Of a stretch of DNA of 44,162 nucleotides, positions 23,401 to 35,400 are shown piece after piece. The notes below the pieces were generated by a model. It worked only from the letters and a program-made list of their open reading frames with translations. It did no database searches and was not told the origin of the DNA. Each line of letters starts with the position of its first letter. Position 1 is the first letter of the stretch. The translations under genes and the position numbers were made by a program. Origin of the DNA: Branchiostoma floridae (lineage: Eukaryota; Chordata; Leptocardii; Amphioxiformes; Branchiostomatidae); NCBI RefSeq assembly GCF_000003815.2, contig NC_049979.1:11954321-11998482 (forward strand). Reading direction: 5' to 3'.

Positions 23401-26400
23401 GATTAGAGGAAGGAAGTCCCAAGCTGTCTTGCAAAGTTGCTACAACTTTTCAATTTATCACCTGGAATGCATTAAATCAAGGAGGTCGAATTGATTAAAT
23501 TTATTTGTGTTTAGGCCACGTTGATTTGATTATATGGATGACATCCGCGCTCGCACCAATTTTCGGCCTTTTCCAAAAAAAAAAAAAGTTTTCGACCACA
23601 CAATAAATTGTGCAAAGCAGCTGTAAAATGAGCACAAATATTCCGTAGATTGAAAAAAAAGTATCAGAAAACAGATAACTAATGCCATAGAATGCCAAAA
23701 TGAATCTAAAGTCAAAGAATAAGATGTGAAAGGACAGAAAGAAAAAAAAAATCTATTGTTGGTTGGGGGAGGTACCAGTACAGAAAATTCAGGTCCAGAG
23801 GATCATTTCCAGGTCCGGATATGAACCTGGACCTGGTTGTCTGTGGAAACTTGAGAACTGGCAATACTCAAAACAATGGGAATTGGTCAATTTTGCTACA
23901 AAGGAATCTGTTTGGTGGATTATTGGACAAACTGTCTCTGTACCTTTGATTGTAGAAACTTGGTGCAATTGACTTTAAACTCTACTTGACTTTGCTCTTG
24001 TTGTCTTCTTGGCCCCACGGTTAGACCCCAAATGGCTGCCGACATAGTGTGTCCATTTTGTATTTGGCAAAACCTGTTCCTCTGTTGTTTTTTTCAGGTC
24101 TGTTTTTTTCGGATTGGTCCAAGAATAAAAAAAATGTTTTGCACCCGTATGATGTACTGGTCCCTACACCTAACTGTTGGTATACCACACTATGTGTGTT
24201 TAGTCCTATGTTCAACCTTCCTGGCAACTTTGATTTCAAACTGAAGGGAACTTTTTTTTTTGGCCAAACTTTTTTTTTATTCGCTCGCTCGCATCAGTTT
24301 TGGAGTTCCCGGAGGATGTCATCCATATAATCAAATCAACATGGCCTTACGACATTTATGAGGTTTTGAGGATGTATCTGGGTCCAAGGATGAGGTCACA
24401 AAATTTTGACCACATGCATGTTGTGAAAGAAAGAAATCGATATGGCTTGAAATTAAGTGAAGGGTTGTTCCAAAGCTGCAATTTAAAACTTGCAGCATTA
24501 AACTTGGTAACTACTCACGTCCACACAGCTCTGTGTCCACCTGGCAGGGGCGGGACATGGTGTGATTCCCTGTGCACTCCTCACCGCCATGCTGGGGAGG
24601 GGGGTTTGCACAGGACCGCGTACGGAACTCACTACCCGCCATGCACTGCTCACACCCAGACCAGACTGACCACTCTGTCCAGTTGCCGTCAACTGTAAGT
24701 TTGGGGATGATCAGCGTTTTTGTTTAGTTAACCAGGTAGATAAGTGATCAAATTTCTTCTCTAAGGAATGTTTCTTTGATCTGATCTACCACATTCATTG
24801 TGGATGTCTTCAAATGATCACATTACCTGGCAGCAGGAATCATGAACTTGACAATGTATGATTTGTAAGATTTGACATTCACTAACATCAGAAGGATGGT
24901 TGTTATCTATTTTTTTATAAAGACAATGTATAATTAGTATTACTTAGCATTTTTTGTTCAGCAAATGGTGATTATTACCAGTTATCGAGAAATAGAGTAC
25001 TTTGATGACTCTCTCTATAAAAAAAAAATGTAAAGTAACTAGAGCCCACTGACCAGGACATGGATTGTAAGGTTCACATGGTGCATTTTCCTGTTGAAGC
25101 CCGTAACCCTCCTCCAGACTGTGAACGTCTGCGCACATCCCCTCCTGTGAGATGGGAGCCGGACAGGCGCACACACGCTGCCGGGTCTGCATCGAGTCAC
25201 ACGAGCCCTGACAGCTTGCCATGGACCAAGCACCCCAGTAACACCAGCCACCTGGAACTGTGGGGAATGGGTCAGAGGTCACTGGTCACCTTCTCTGCAT
25301 CTCTTTAAAAGCTTTAGCAATCTCATCTGTGATGCAGCACATCATTACATCATAAATGCAGCAGAACATCGCTATGATCTTGTCTTTTGGGTATCATTTC
25401 AAAATCTATATGATGAGCAGAGAATTAAATCATACAATACCTTCACACTGTTCTCCTGTGCAGGAAAACTGGCCATTCTTGCAGACACTAAAAGAACAGG
25501 AATAAAAATAACAGTCAGCTAAATGGTAGCTCTTTTCCTGCTGCATGATGACAGCTTAAGGATCATGTGCAAAGTTGCACGCTTATCATTGATTTGGATT
25601 GTTGAGGATGACATGGACAAAATCAATCAAATTGAGAAAGGAAAAGGAATGGGAAAATGCAGTTGCATGATGGCTACCATTGGTTGCAGTCCTTTGTGAT
25701 GACACTGTCTGGCGGATGTCTGGTGTCAGTCTCCAAGTCCAGACAGCTGCAGGCCGAAGCGTCCACGCAGGCGGTCCGGTTCTCGTTCAGAACGAGCCCA
25801 CTGGGACAGTAGCAGCCAGGCTGGCACGACCAGACACAGGCAGACATGTCCTCGCACAACCGGGGGCAGGCTGGGCCGCAGTCATCGTACACAGAGCCCG
25901 TAATGTTCTCACACAGATGGGCTAGATTGTTTAGGACAAACATCAGTTTTAACTTAAGAAATCATTGTCAGGGCATTGTCTAGCTAAAATAACTTTATGA
26001 CATAAATCAAATAGAGTCGTTTGTCATGGCAGTACTAGTACTAGTAGTAGATAGAGAAGTTGGAGCTGTTGTAACGGCACTGAACTTTAATCCAACACAT
26101 TCCAGCAAATTCCAAACTGAACCATGAATAAACAAGCGGGCTTTAGCGCATTCTGGAAACTGTTTAGTGCATTGTTTACTATGTTTCCCCGGCCATTGCT
26201 ACACATGCATTGGTCTGCCACTTTCTGTTGTGTCGCGAGAAAATAACATTTCAAAGACAGTGTAACTGATAGCAAGTCCTTTGGGATTCTATTCCCAGTG
26301 GAACTTTAATCCAACACAATAATATAACAAGGCTGTTTATCTACGGATTTCATATTTACAGCGACAAATTTGTATCAATCGGCAGGCACTTACTCAAGGT

Positions 26401-29400
26401 TAAATTGGCAAATCGGCATGTCGGTAAACTGCTGATAGCCGCGATCAAAACACGGCCCCAAAATGCATCAACCAGCGGCAAATCCGTTCTGCTGTTCTAC
26501 TACACAGTTATGACGTTCTATGAAACTTTTCATCCGTTGTTTGGTTAGCAAATGGTGGCAAAATACGTTGTTTGTGAATGGTTCCCAAAAAATATACCCG
26601 CAAAACACAGTACAAACTCCCTACAATACGTCCCCCATATGGGGCTGTTGGTATCGCCAGTGAGATCCGTCCTACTGGCCTTTGGATGTGATCATTTTCG
26701 AAAATAGGGGTGAAGGAGCGTGCTGAAATATGATTCAAAATGGCGCGTGTTCGGATTTCCACTGAATTTGTGTAACAAAGCCTGGCCCTGTACTTTAAAG
26801 AGGGAAACTTCAAGGCATGTTGGTTGTGTTGGATGGACAGTTTATTAATATTTCGCTATATTTACTGTGATGATTAATGTGTAATGTGAGGACAAAGAGT
26901 GGGGTTGCTTGAAATCACAATCGCTGCCCTCCTCCCACGGCTTGATTATCAGCATGGAAACATACCGGAAGATTGATTAACTTGTCGCTGCAACATGCGA
27001 TCTTTGTGAGCTCAAACTTACAAGGTTTTAAGTCGTATACCTTACTGGTTTTGTAAAGCACTCAAAAGAATTTGCATACCAGAGCTAGTTTTTGACTGAC
27101 AGATGGGTTATGAAAAGTGTTGGATTAAAGTTGCGTTGGATTAAAGTTCAGTGCCGTTAGAAGAACAGTACTTTAACATGGATCTGCATTTTTATATGGA
27201 TCTGCATTTGGTCAACCAGTATAACAGCAGTAGTGTTTTACAACTCACTGTACAGGACCTGTCATGGTGTGGTAGCAGCTGTCATGAAATGACATATCAA
27301 CAATCTGTTTTCATTGTCGTTCACAGACAATCAAACAAACTTTTGTTTGGAGTTATGGAAATATTTCCACACCATAATTTGATGGTTACATTTTCTATTC
27401 TGTAACAGTTTTAGCGCTACATATAGATTTATTCTTACCGTTACAGCTTCCCATGTTGCACTGCACCCCTTCCGTAGCAGACCCCTCACAGAAGTTACCA
27501 CCGTTGGACGGTGCTGGATTGTTACATTCCCGCTGGCGCGCCGTGAAGCCAGTACCACAACTTGCAGAGCATGTGGTCCATGTTGACCAGGCACCCCAGT
27601 TACCATGGTCTGGACAGATGTAGGAAGTGGTTTCAACTTAAGTATAGCCAGCAAATCCACTGACAAAAAATAGTGGATGCTATCCGAAACATCTGACTAT
27701 TTCCCAAATCAGGAGGCGCGTAATTTATTAGAGAAAAATGGTACTAATTAAGAGTATCAAAATTTGCAGCTGTAAGTATTAGATTATGATTTATGCCTTT
27801 CAATAGGACATGAAAAGCATTGGGAATCTAATAAAAAGCACAACACTCTAGGTCCGACATGAAATTTCTGATCAAATTAAAGAAACACCTACTCTAAGCT
27901 TATATTTTGTAACTATAAGCAACCTAAAACCTACAAACGCAGATCCCAGCATAACACACAGTCTCCTCCATGGCATCCCCATCACAGATCTCTCCCTCAG
28001 GACACTCCCTGTAGCGGTACTGTAGGCCATTCCCACATGTGGCCGTGCACAATGTCCAGTTGGTCCAGGCTGACCAGCCAACCAGCGACACTATGGCAGT
28101 AACAATATATTCAATATCTTTATATTTGCTTTTACTAAGTCTTCTTTTCTTCAGCTCTCCACATTACAAGGCCACTTTGAGGTAGCAGGGGCATCATCTC
28201 TTGTTCCTTAATCTGAAACATTGTGCACAACACCAAATTGACTAAATTGACCCAAGAAGAGAAGCAGGGCTTACCAAAAACCTTTATCCAATTTGTTTTC
28301 CCTCTATAGTAAATATTAGACCTACACCTCCCGTCTAGTGGCTTGTGTTGAAAAGATGGGAAGTTTTACCCTCGCATGGCTGAGTGTTGCAGGGATCAAT
28401 GTCTGTCGCAGGTCCCTCACACATCTTCCCGCCATTCTGCGGAGGTGGGTTGTCTCCGGAGCGATAACGGGATTGCACGCCAGCACCACAGGTCTTGCTG
28501 CATTCTCCCCAAGTCGACCAGGGGCACCAACCACAGTCCACTGTTAAAAAATGAATTCAGAAGTGGGTGAATAATTGACTGAATGGATTAGTAGATGGGA
28601 TTATCAGACTGTAAATCAATAAAAGACTGAATAAGTATGTGAATAGATGATGACACGATGACACAAAGAGTCAATAAAAAAGATGCCTAAACAAGTTGTT
28701 AAAGAGGAAATCATTGTTGAGGACAAAACAGTCTACTTTGGGGTCTGTCCTTGGTGCTGAAGTATATTCTAAACACAAAGCAGGTGCATTGTATGTTGTT
28801 TTGTATGTAAATCAGCATTCATAGAAAAGTTTTTTCTGATTGACAAATGTAACACTTGCAACTTGGCAGTTTTGATCTGAAGAAAATTTAAGTCGCTGTT
28901 TGACATCCAATTCTCAATTGGTTAGAGTTAGGCGGCAGGACAAGGTTGAAAGAAAGCATGGGATTGTGCTCACCTGGACAGGGTGCAGTGTCACATTCCA
29001 TATTGCCATTCACACAAGTGCTGTAAAAATTGATCACATTTCCAGGTTATAAGTTAGTGATAAAACTGCCTTGACATAAAAAAATAGGCATGGCAATGCA
29101 ACATCTTTAAAGAAATACTAGTAAGCTACTGAAACCTACAAATGTAACATTATATGATGATTAATTTTGTGTCACCATTTCCAAATGTAAGGAGATCTAT
29201 GACATGTTATCTTAAGACTCTAAAGCTTTCAAATGCCATCAAACATTTACAAAGCAAACACTTTGACAACTGAAAGATTCGGGCCAAACTCTACACCAGA
29301 TCCTTTCCCTGAAGGTGTAGTGGGTTCTTACTGTTTAATGATGCCTTATCTGAAGTACTCAGTAGTGCAACCAATTTCAGAGGAAAGAGGAATTGAAAGG

Positions 29401-32400
29401 TCTTGAAGCAAGTCTCCTTTTTCATCCAGTCATAGAGATTAAATTGTATTTGAATATTGCTTACCTGGATGTAAAACCTTCATAACGGTAGAGAAGAGAG
29501 GAGTTTTTCCTACCAGTTGTTACACTCATTGTAAGGCAGAACTGCCCCTGGTGGCACCTCCTGAGTCTGGTAGGTACATCTGCACTGAGGGGGATCCACA
29601 CACTCTCCATCCTGGAGCACCTTCCCATCAGCACAATGGCACCCGGCCTGGAATGGGGAGGAAGATGCCTTGTGACACTTAGAGTTCATTGTTGTCATGG
29701 GGATGTTTTCTCCGACTGATTATGAAAAGATCAGACACTTTGTAGGATGTATGCCTGGACCTACGACCTTACATGATAGCTGGAGTTGTACATGTCCTGT
29801 GAAGTGACCTGTGACTTTACATGGATGGAGGTTCTTCTAACCTGTGATGTGACCTTACATGGTAACTGGAGATTTCCATAACCTTAGATGTGACCTGTGA
29901 CCTTACCTGGCAGCTGGAGGTTCACCTGACCTGGAAGGATGTTCACCTACATGTAACACCTGACCTGTGATGTTACCTGTGACATTACATGAATGGGGGT
30001 TCACCTGACCTGTGAGTCAGTGTGACCTTACATGATAGCTGGAGTGCACCTGACCTGTGACTATACCTGGTAACTGAAGGTGTAACACATGTCTTCAAGC
30101 CTGACCTGTGACCTTACTTGGCAGCTGGAGGTGCAAATGACCTATGACCTGATGGAAGGTGTAGTCTTCAAGCCTGACCTGTGACCTTACCTGGCAGCTG
30201 GAGGTGCAAATGACCTATGACCTGATTGAAGGTGTAACACATGTCTTTAATCCTGACCTGTGACCTTACCTGGCAGCTGGAGATGCAAATGACCTATGAC
30301 CTGACTGAAGGTGTAACACATGTCTTCAAGCCTGACCTGTGACCTTACCTGGCAGCTGGAGGTGCACATGACCTGTGAGCTCAACTCTGCACATGTCCGT
30401 GGGCAGGTGGTGCCACACTCGTCCTCCGTCAGGTAAACCATCCCGGCAGGACACTCCGCTGGAACATAGAAACATGGGCGCATATGTCACAATGTTAGAC
30501 AGTTTGAAACATGTACAACTGTAACTTTGTTGTGAGGGGATACATGGAGGCTTGACTCTTTGAGCTGTGACTACTATCTCAAAATTGCAGACTTTTCCCA
30601 TAACTTGCCTTGTAATTCACCCCTAAATGAGAAGGACCTGCTTTCTCATTAACTGGACTATCCCAGCAGGACAAGGAGCAAAATCCTGGTGCCTATTCAA
30701 TATTTTGGCTGTTGCCCTTTAAAATTTTGTGTGTAGTGTTTGGAAGTGATTATTTACCATATCTCTACTATATCTTAATGAAAAGTCCATTTACTAGTCC
30801 TACACCATAGATACCCCCTTAATGCAATATGTGAACAAAAAACGAATATAGCCTACACCAGCGGACTTACAGCAAGGCTCTCCACACTCCATGGTCTGAG
30901 AGGCTGGGCCTGGACAGGGCTCACCACCGTAGGCCGAGGCAGGACTGTCGCACACTCGGTGTTGGATCCGACTTCCACCAGAACAGGTCTGACTACAGGA
31001 ACTCCAGGGGGACCAGGCACCCCACTGTCCATCCACTGGAGCAACATACAGCGAGTAACTTAGAAGTTTTACAAATCAAATAAATCATGCAGCTGTTTGT
31101 TATTAATCATGCAAATGGTGTCCACATTTACATAACATATACCTGATGATATTAAACTTTTTATTATCTGGAAACATGTGTTACCTCAACATTTGTTTCA
31201 CACACCTGGACACCTGTGTTACACACCTGGACACCTGTGTTACACATCTGCATATTGAGACACCTGTCTTACACACCTGCACACCTGTCTTACACACCTG
31301 CAGTGCACACCTGCATTACACACCTGCACACCTATGTTACACACCTGCACACCTGTGTTACACACCTGCACACCTGTGTTACACACCTGCACACCTGTGT
31401 TACACACCTGTACCCCTGTGTTACACACCTGAACACCTATATTACACACCTGCACACCTATATTACACACCTGGACACCTGTGTTACACACCTGCACACT
31501 TGTGTTACACACCTGGACACCTGTGAGTGTTACAGTCCTCCCTCTCTTCACCCATCCCACCGCAGGTTTCTCCCCCGTGCTGGGGCGGCGGGTTGGTGCA
31601 GTTGCGGAACCGTGACCTTGATCCCACTGTGCCAAGGTCATCCACACATTGCTTGGAACACACTGTCCATGGCGTCCAGACAGTCCATCCTCCATCAACT
31701 GCAGAATGAATATCCCCCCCACACAGTAACTGACTTATAACTCTATATGCATTGGCAAACCAATTTTATATGAAATAGGAGACATGAGACATCAGTGCAA
31801 GTGCAAGGCACATTTGCAAGATATATTGCCAAGTCAGTGCTAAAAGTAGTATAAATGTGTACCTGGACAGCCACCTGGTTCACAGAGTAATCTTCCACTG
31901 TCACAGGTGCTATGAAAGGAAAAGGAATAAAATTATCAGATTCTATAATATTTTTAGCCTATCTATGAGTATGATATTATGGCTTTATGCATTGACCCAA
32001 CACTAGTTCACATTGTACCACAGCAATAGGTGTTACTGCTTAGAGATGCAGTCACAAACACAAAGAACTATCAATTCAATTAACAACTGCTATATTTGCA
32101 TAGATTACACTACTATTTCACATTTGGGACCACATTGTAAACATCACAAGCAATCACTGTGTTTGTGACTGCATCTGTAAGCAGCAACACCTATCGCTGT
32201 GGAACAATGTGAACCAGTCAGAATTGCCCTGTGGAAGGTGACAGACAGTCACCAAAATGACAGTAGAAATAGAGCAGTGGTTGTGTAAAATGAAATATAT
32301 TAATCAAATTCCTTGTACTAAGTTAGTAACTTACCAATTGGTGCAGTCCTTTACAACTGTGGTTCCAGACTCGATTTCCATGGAACCTCCTTTAATAATG

Positions 32401-35400
32401 AATAAAAATTCAAGTAGAAACTATCAACCATATTCATGATCATCCATATCAACCATTTTCACAATTGGAAATCCTTACAGTATACAAAAATGTACAGTAA
32501 GCTTCCTAAAAGGCTACTCAAGGTAAGACATCCTATTTAAGATAATTCATTAATTTGTTCAATTGTCAAGTCTTAATTAAGCGCATGCATATCAACTCAT
32601 TAACAAGCATCTAAGAAACTTTCAGACTTTCAGACAGAAATCCATCACAATGTGTTTTGTTGGTCCTTGAATACTAGTTTGAGTAACTACAAGACTTCAC
32701 AAACCTGAGATGAGGGGCAGCCTGCATCTGCAATTTGCTTCTGAGACACACTGGCCATCCTGTAGTGCCTGACCATCAGGGCAGTAGCATCCAGGCAGGC
32801 ATTCATCCTGAATACACTGGACACCATCCTGAAGGTCTGTACAACTGTGAGGGCAAGGATCACACTCCTTGTACACTTTGTCCTCAGCACAGGTTTCTGG
32901 TGAGAGGAAGAAAAATGTGTTGGCTTTCAAGCAAGAAAAAAATTAAAGGATGATGGGTAGACTTTTTCCAAAGAAAAGGGGGACCAAATTTTCAGCATCA
33001 GCAACTACCTCATGTTTGAAAATGGAGCATTATACAGCTGTCATACAAGGACATTTAACACATGCAAAAGAATGAGAACTGTATCTGACGACATGTATGA
33101 ACATACGAGAACTGATAAAGCACTAGTATGGCAGCTGTGTCATACTTCAGATCTTGTCAGGACCTGGTGGGGCACAGACTGTCTCGCAAATTTTCAGGGC
33201 AAACACACTGGGAGGATTTAGACGCCACATCTTCTAAACAGCTGTACTGAATTCATTCTTGGGTCTATCTTCTTGAATTCTCAACAGTTTTGCCTACACT
33301 GCTATGAATCAAATTTACATTGTGTGGCTTTCATCAAGTTGTTTAGAGCATGATATTCCTTGGGGCCATATCAGCGCCCAACAAACTGTGACACATTGCT
33401 GACATGTGTTAAGTGCTGGAGCAATTGGGTTGTATATCTGAAGAGGACTAAGCAGTCAGTCAAATTTTTAATTGGGAAAAATCCTTTCAAAACAAAGTCA
33501 ATAATTAACTCAAAAACATGACTGGTAAGATGTAGAAATAACCAATCACCTTTCATTGTGTTCTAGTAGTAAATAAACATAGAAAAATCACAGAAACATA
33601 ACATCTTGTCGAAGGTAATTACGAGACACAGTACATGTAACGTTACCTCCACAGCTGTCGGTGTTACAAGGCATAGTTTGTGTGTCATTCCCAGGACAGT
33701 CTAAAACAGACAGTCCATCAGGTATGCAGACACGGGTCCTGGTCCTCTCCCCGCCGTCACATGCTGAGGAACAGGCTGTCCAGTTGGACCAATCACTCCA
33801 CTCCGCTGTGGGCAAAGATAAAAAAAAATACTTCCAAGTTCAAATTCTTAGATTCAACCTAATAACCTTATTCTATCCAAAATAAGTAGAGATGGACAAC
33901 TGTTACTGAAGTGGCATTCAAGATGTCCTTGCCATAAAAAAGAGAGGAGAAATACAACTTGTCTGCAACTGTTTGGATATTAGGCAATAGATATTTTGTT
34001 CTCAACTGTATTCACCAAAATGTAGGTATGTGGTTGAGAAAAGTAGTTACCACATGTACATGTACAGTATGTATGATTGCTGGATGAAGCACACCTCAAT
34101 TCTTCAACAGGGGTCCATAAATGTTTTTTTTTACTTTATCATTATTGAATATATTCCATAGTCAGTCTTATGCTGAAGATATACACGTCAACCAGTTTTA
34201 GCAAGACTTGAGTCTACCTGTGTTCAGCGTCAAACTGTGACGCCTAAAAAAAATGGGATGTGCCCTCTAGCATGAACCACAGGTAATTGTCAGATTTGTT
34301 ATTACCAGGACAGGAGAAGACATTGCAGGGCTGCATCTGGTGAGAGTCTCCTGTACACTCCTGGCCTCCATGGGCTGCAACTGGGTTGTTTGCAGACCTG
34401 GATAAAAATAAAACGGTAAAGGTAGTCCCATAGCATTTATGAGGTTGTAGGATCAGTGGGTTACGTTGTTATCCACTGTGTCTAGGATACGATACTAGAA
34501 GGCGGAACCCAATCCTTTCATTTCACCTGTAACTTTTTTTTTTAAATTTACCTCCTTAACTGAAGTCAGGTATCCACTTTTATACCTTTCCCAAGGGCTC
34601 AACATAGGTGAAGTGTCAGAGGATTTGAACCCAGGACCCCTCCAGGTTCTGGGCCAAAAATCCCAACTCTATACCACCGAACACACCAGCCTAGACGCCA
34701 CCCAAGAGCCACCCTAGACCTGGCTTAGGCAGGGCTAAATTCAGTATTTTAATTTATCAATACAGTAGAAGCCATTTAATTGGACTTCCCATTTCCCAGT
34801 ACATTTTGTGCAATTATCCGGACGGTGCAACAAAGCAAAGTTATTTACTTGAACCGCATCACGACTTTTGGATTCCGTGTAATTCACAGAAGTGTGCAGT
34901 TTTCCGTTGTGCAATCAACTGGCTTCAACTGTAATGGCAACAGTTATAATACAAACCTTTCCAGCCTACAAGGTGTACCAGATACAGGTAAAATTGTTTC
35001 AAGAGGGCACTGGCACATTTGTCATGTCATAAATAAAATGATTATTATGTTTTAGTGACAAATTGAATGATCTTTGTATAATGATTTACATAATCATTTG
35101 AATTCAGTTTTCTTAATTTTCAACTGGAAGATTATCACAATTCATCTTCGCAATTTACTTATTTGTAGGCTAAAAAGTGGTGTCCACATTTGTTTTAGTT
35201 TGTTTAGGTACAAGTATAGGTACACCAGATGTTTAGGTTAAGACCTCTACCTACAACAATTACAGGAACAAGTACAGGTACAGGTACATAAGGTACCCAG
35301 CCCTACCTGAAGCGCTCCTGGTACCCAACCCCACAGGATTTGTCGCAGACTGTCCATGTGGTCCAGGCTGACCAGCCACAGTTCACTGGAGGAACAAAGA

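Noticed and set aside
31146-31740. His/Thr/Tyr-rich and Val-rich open frames up to 174 codons
   Set aside because: Products of the 21-bp minisatellite and antisense of TSP1 exon 13.
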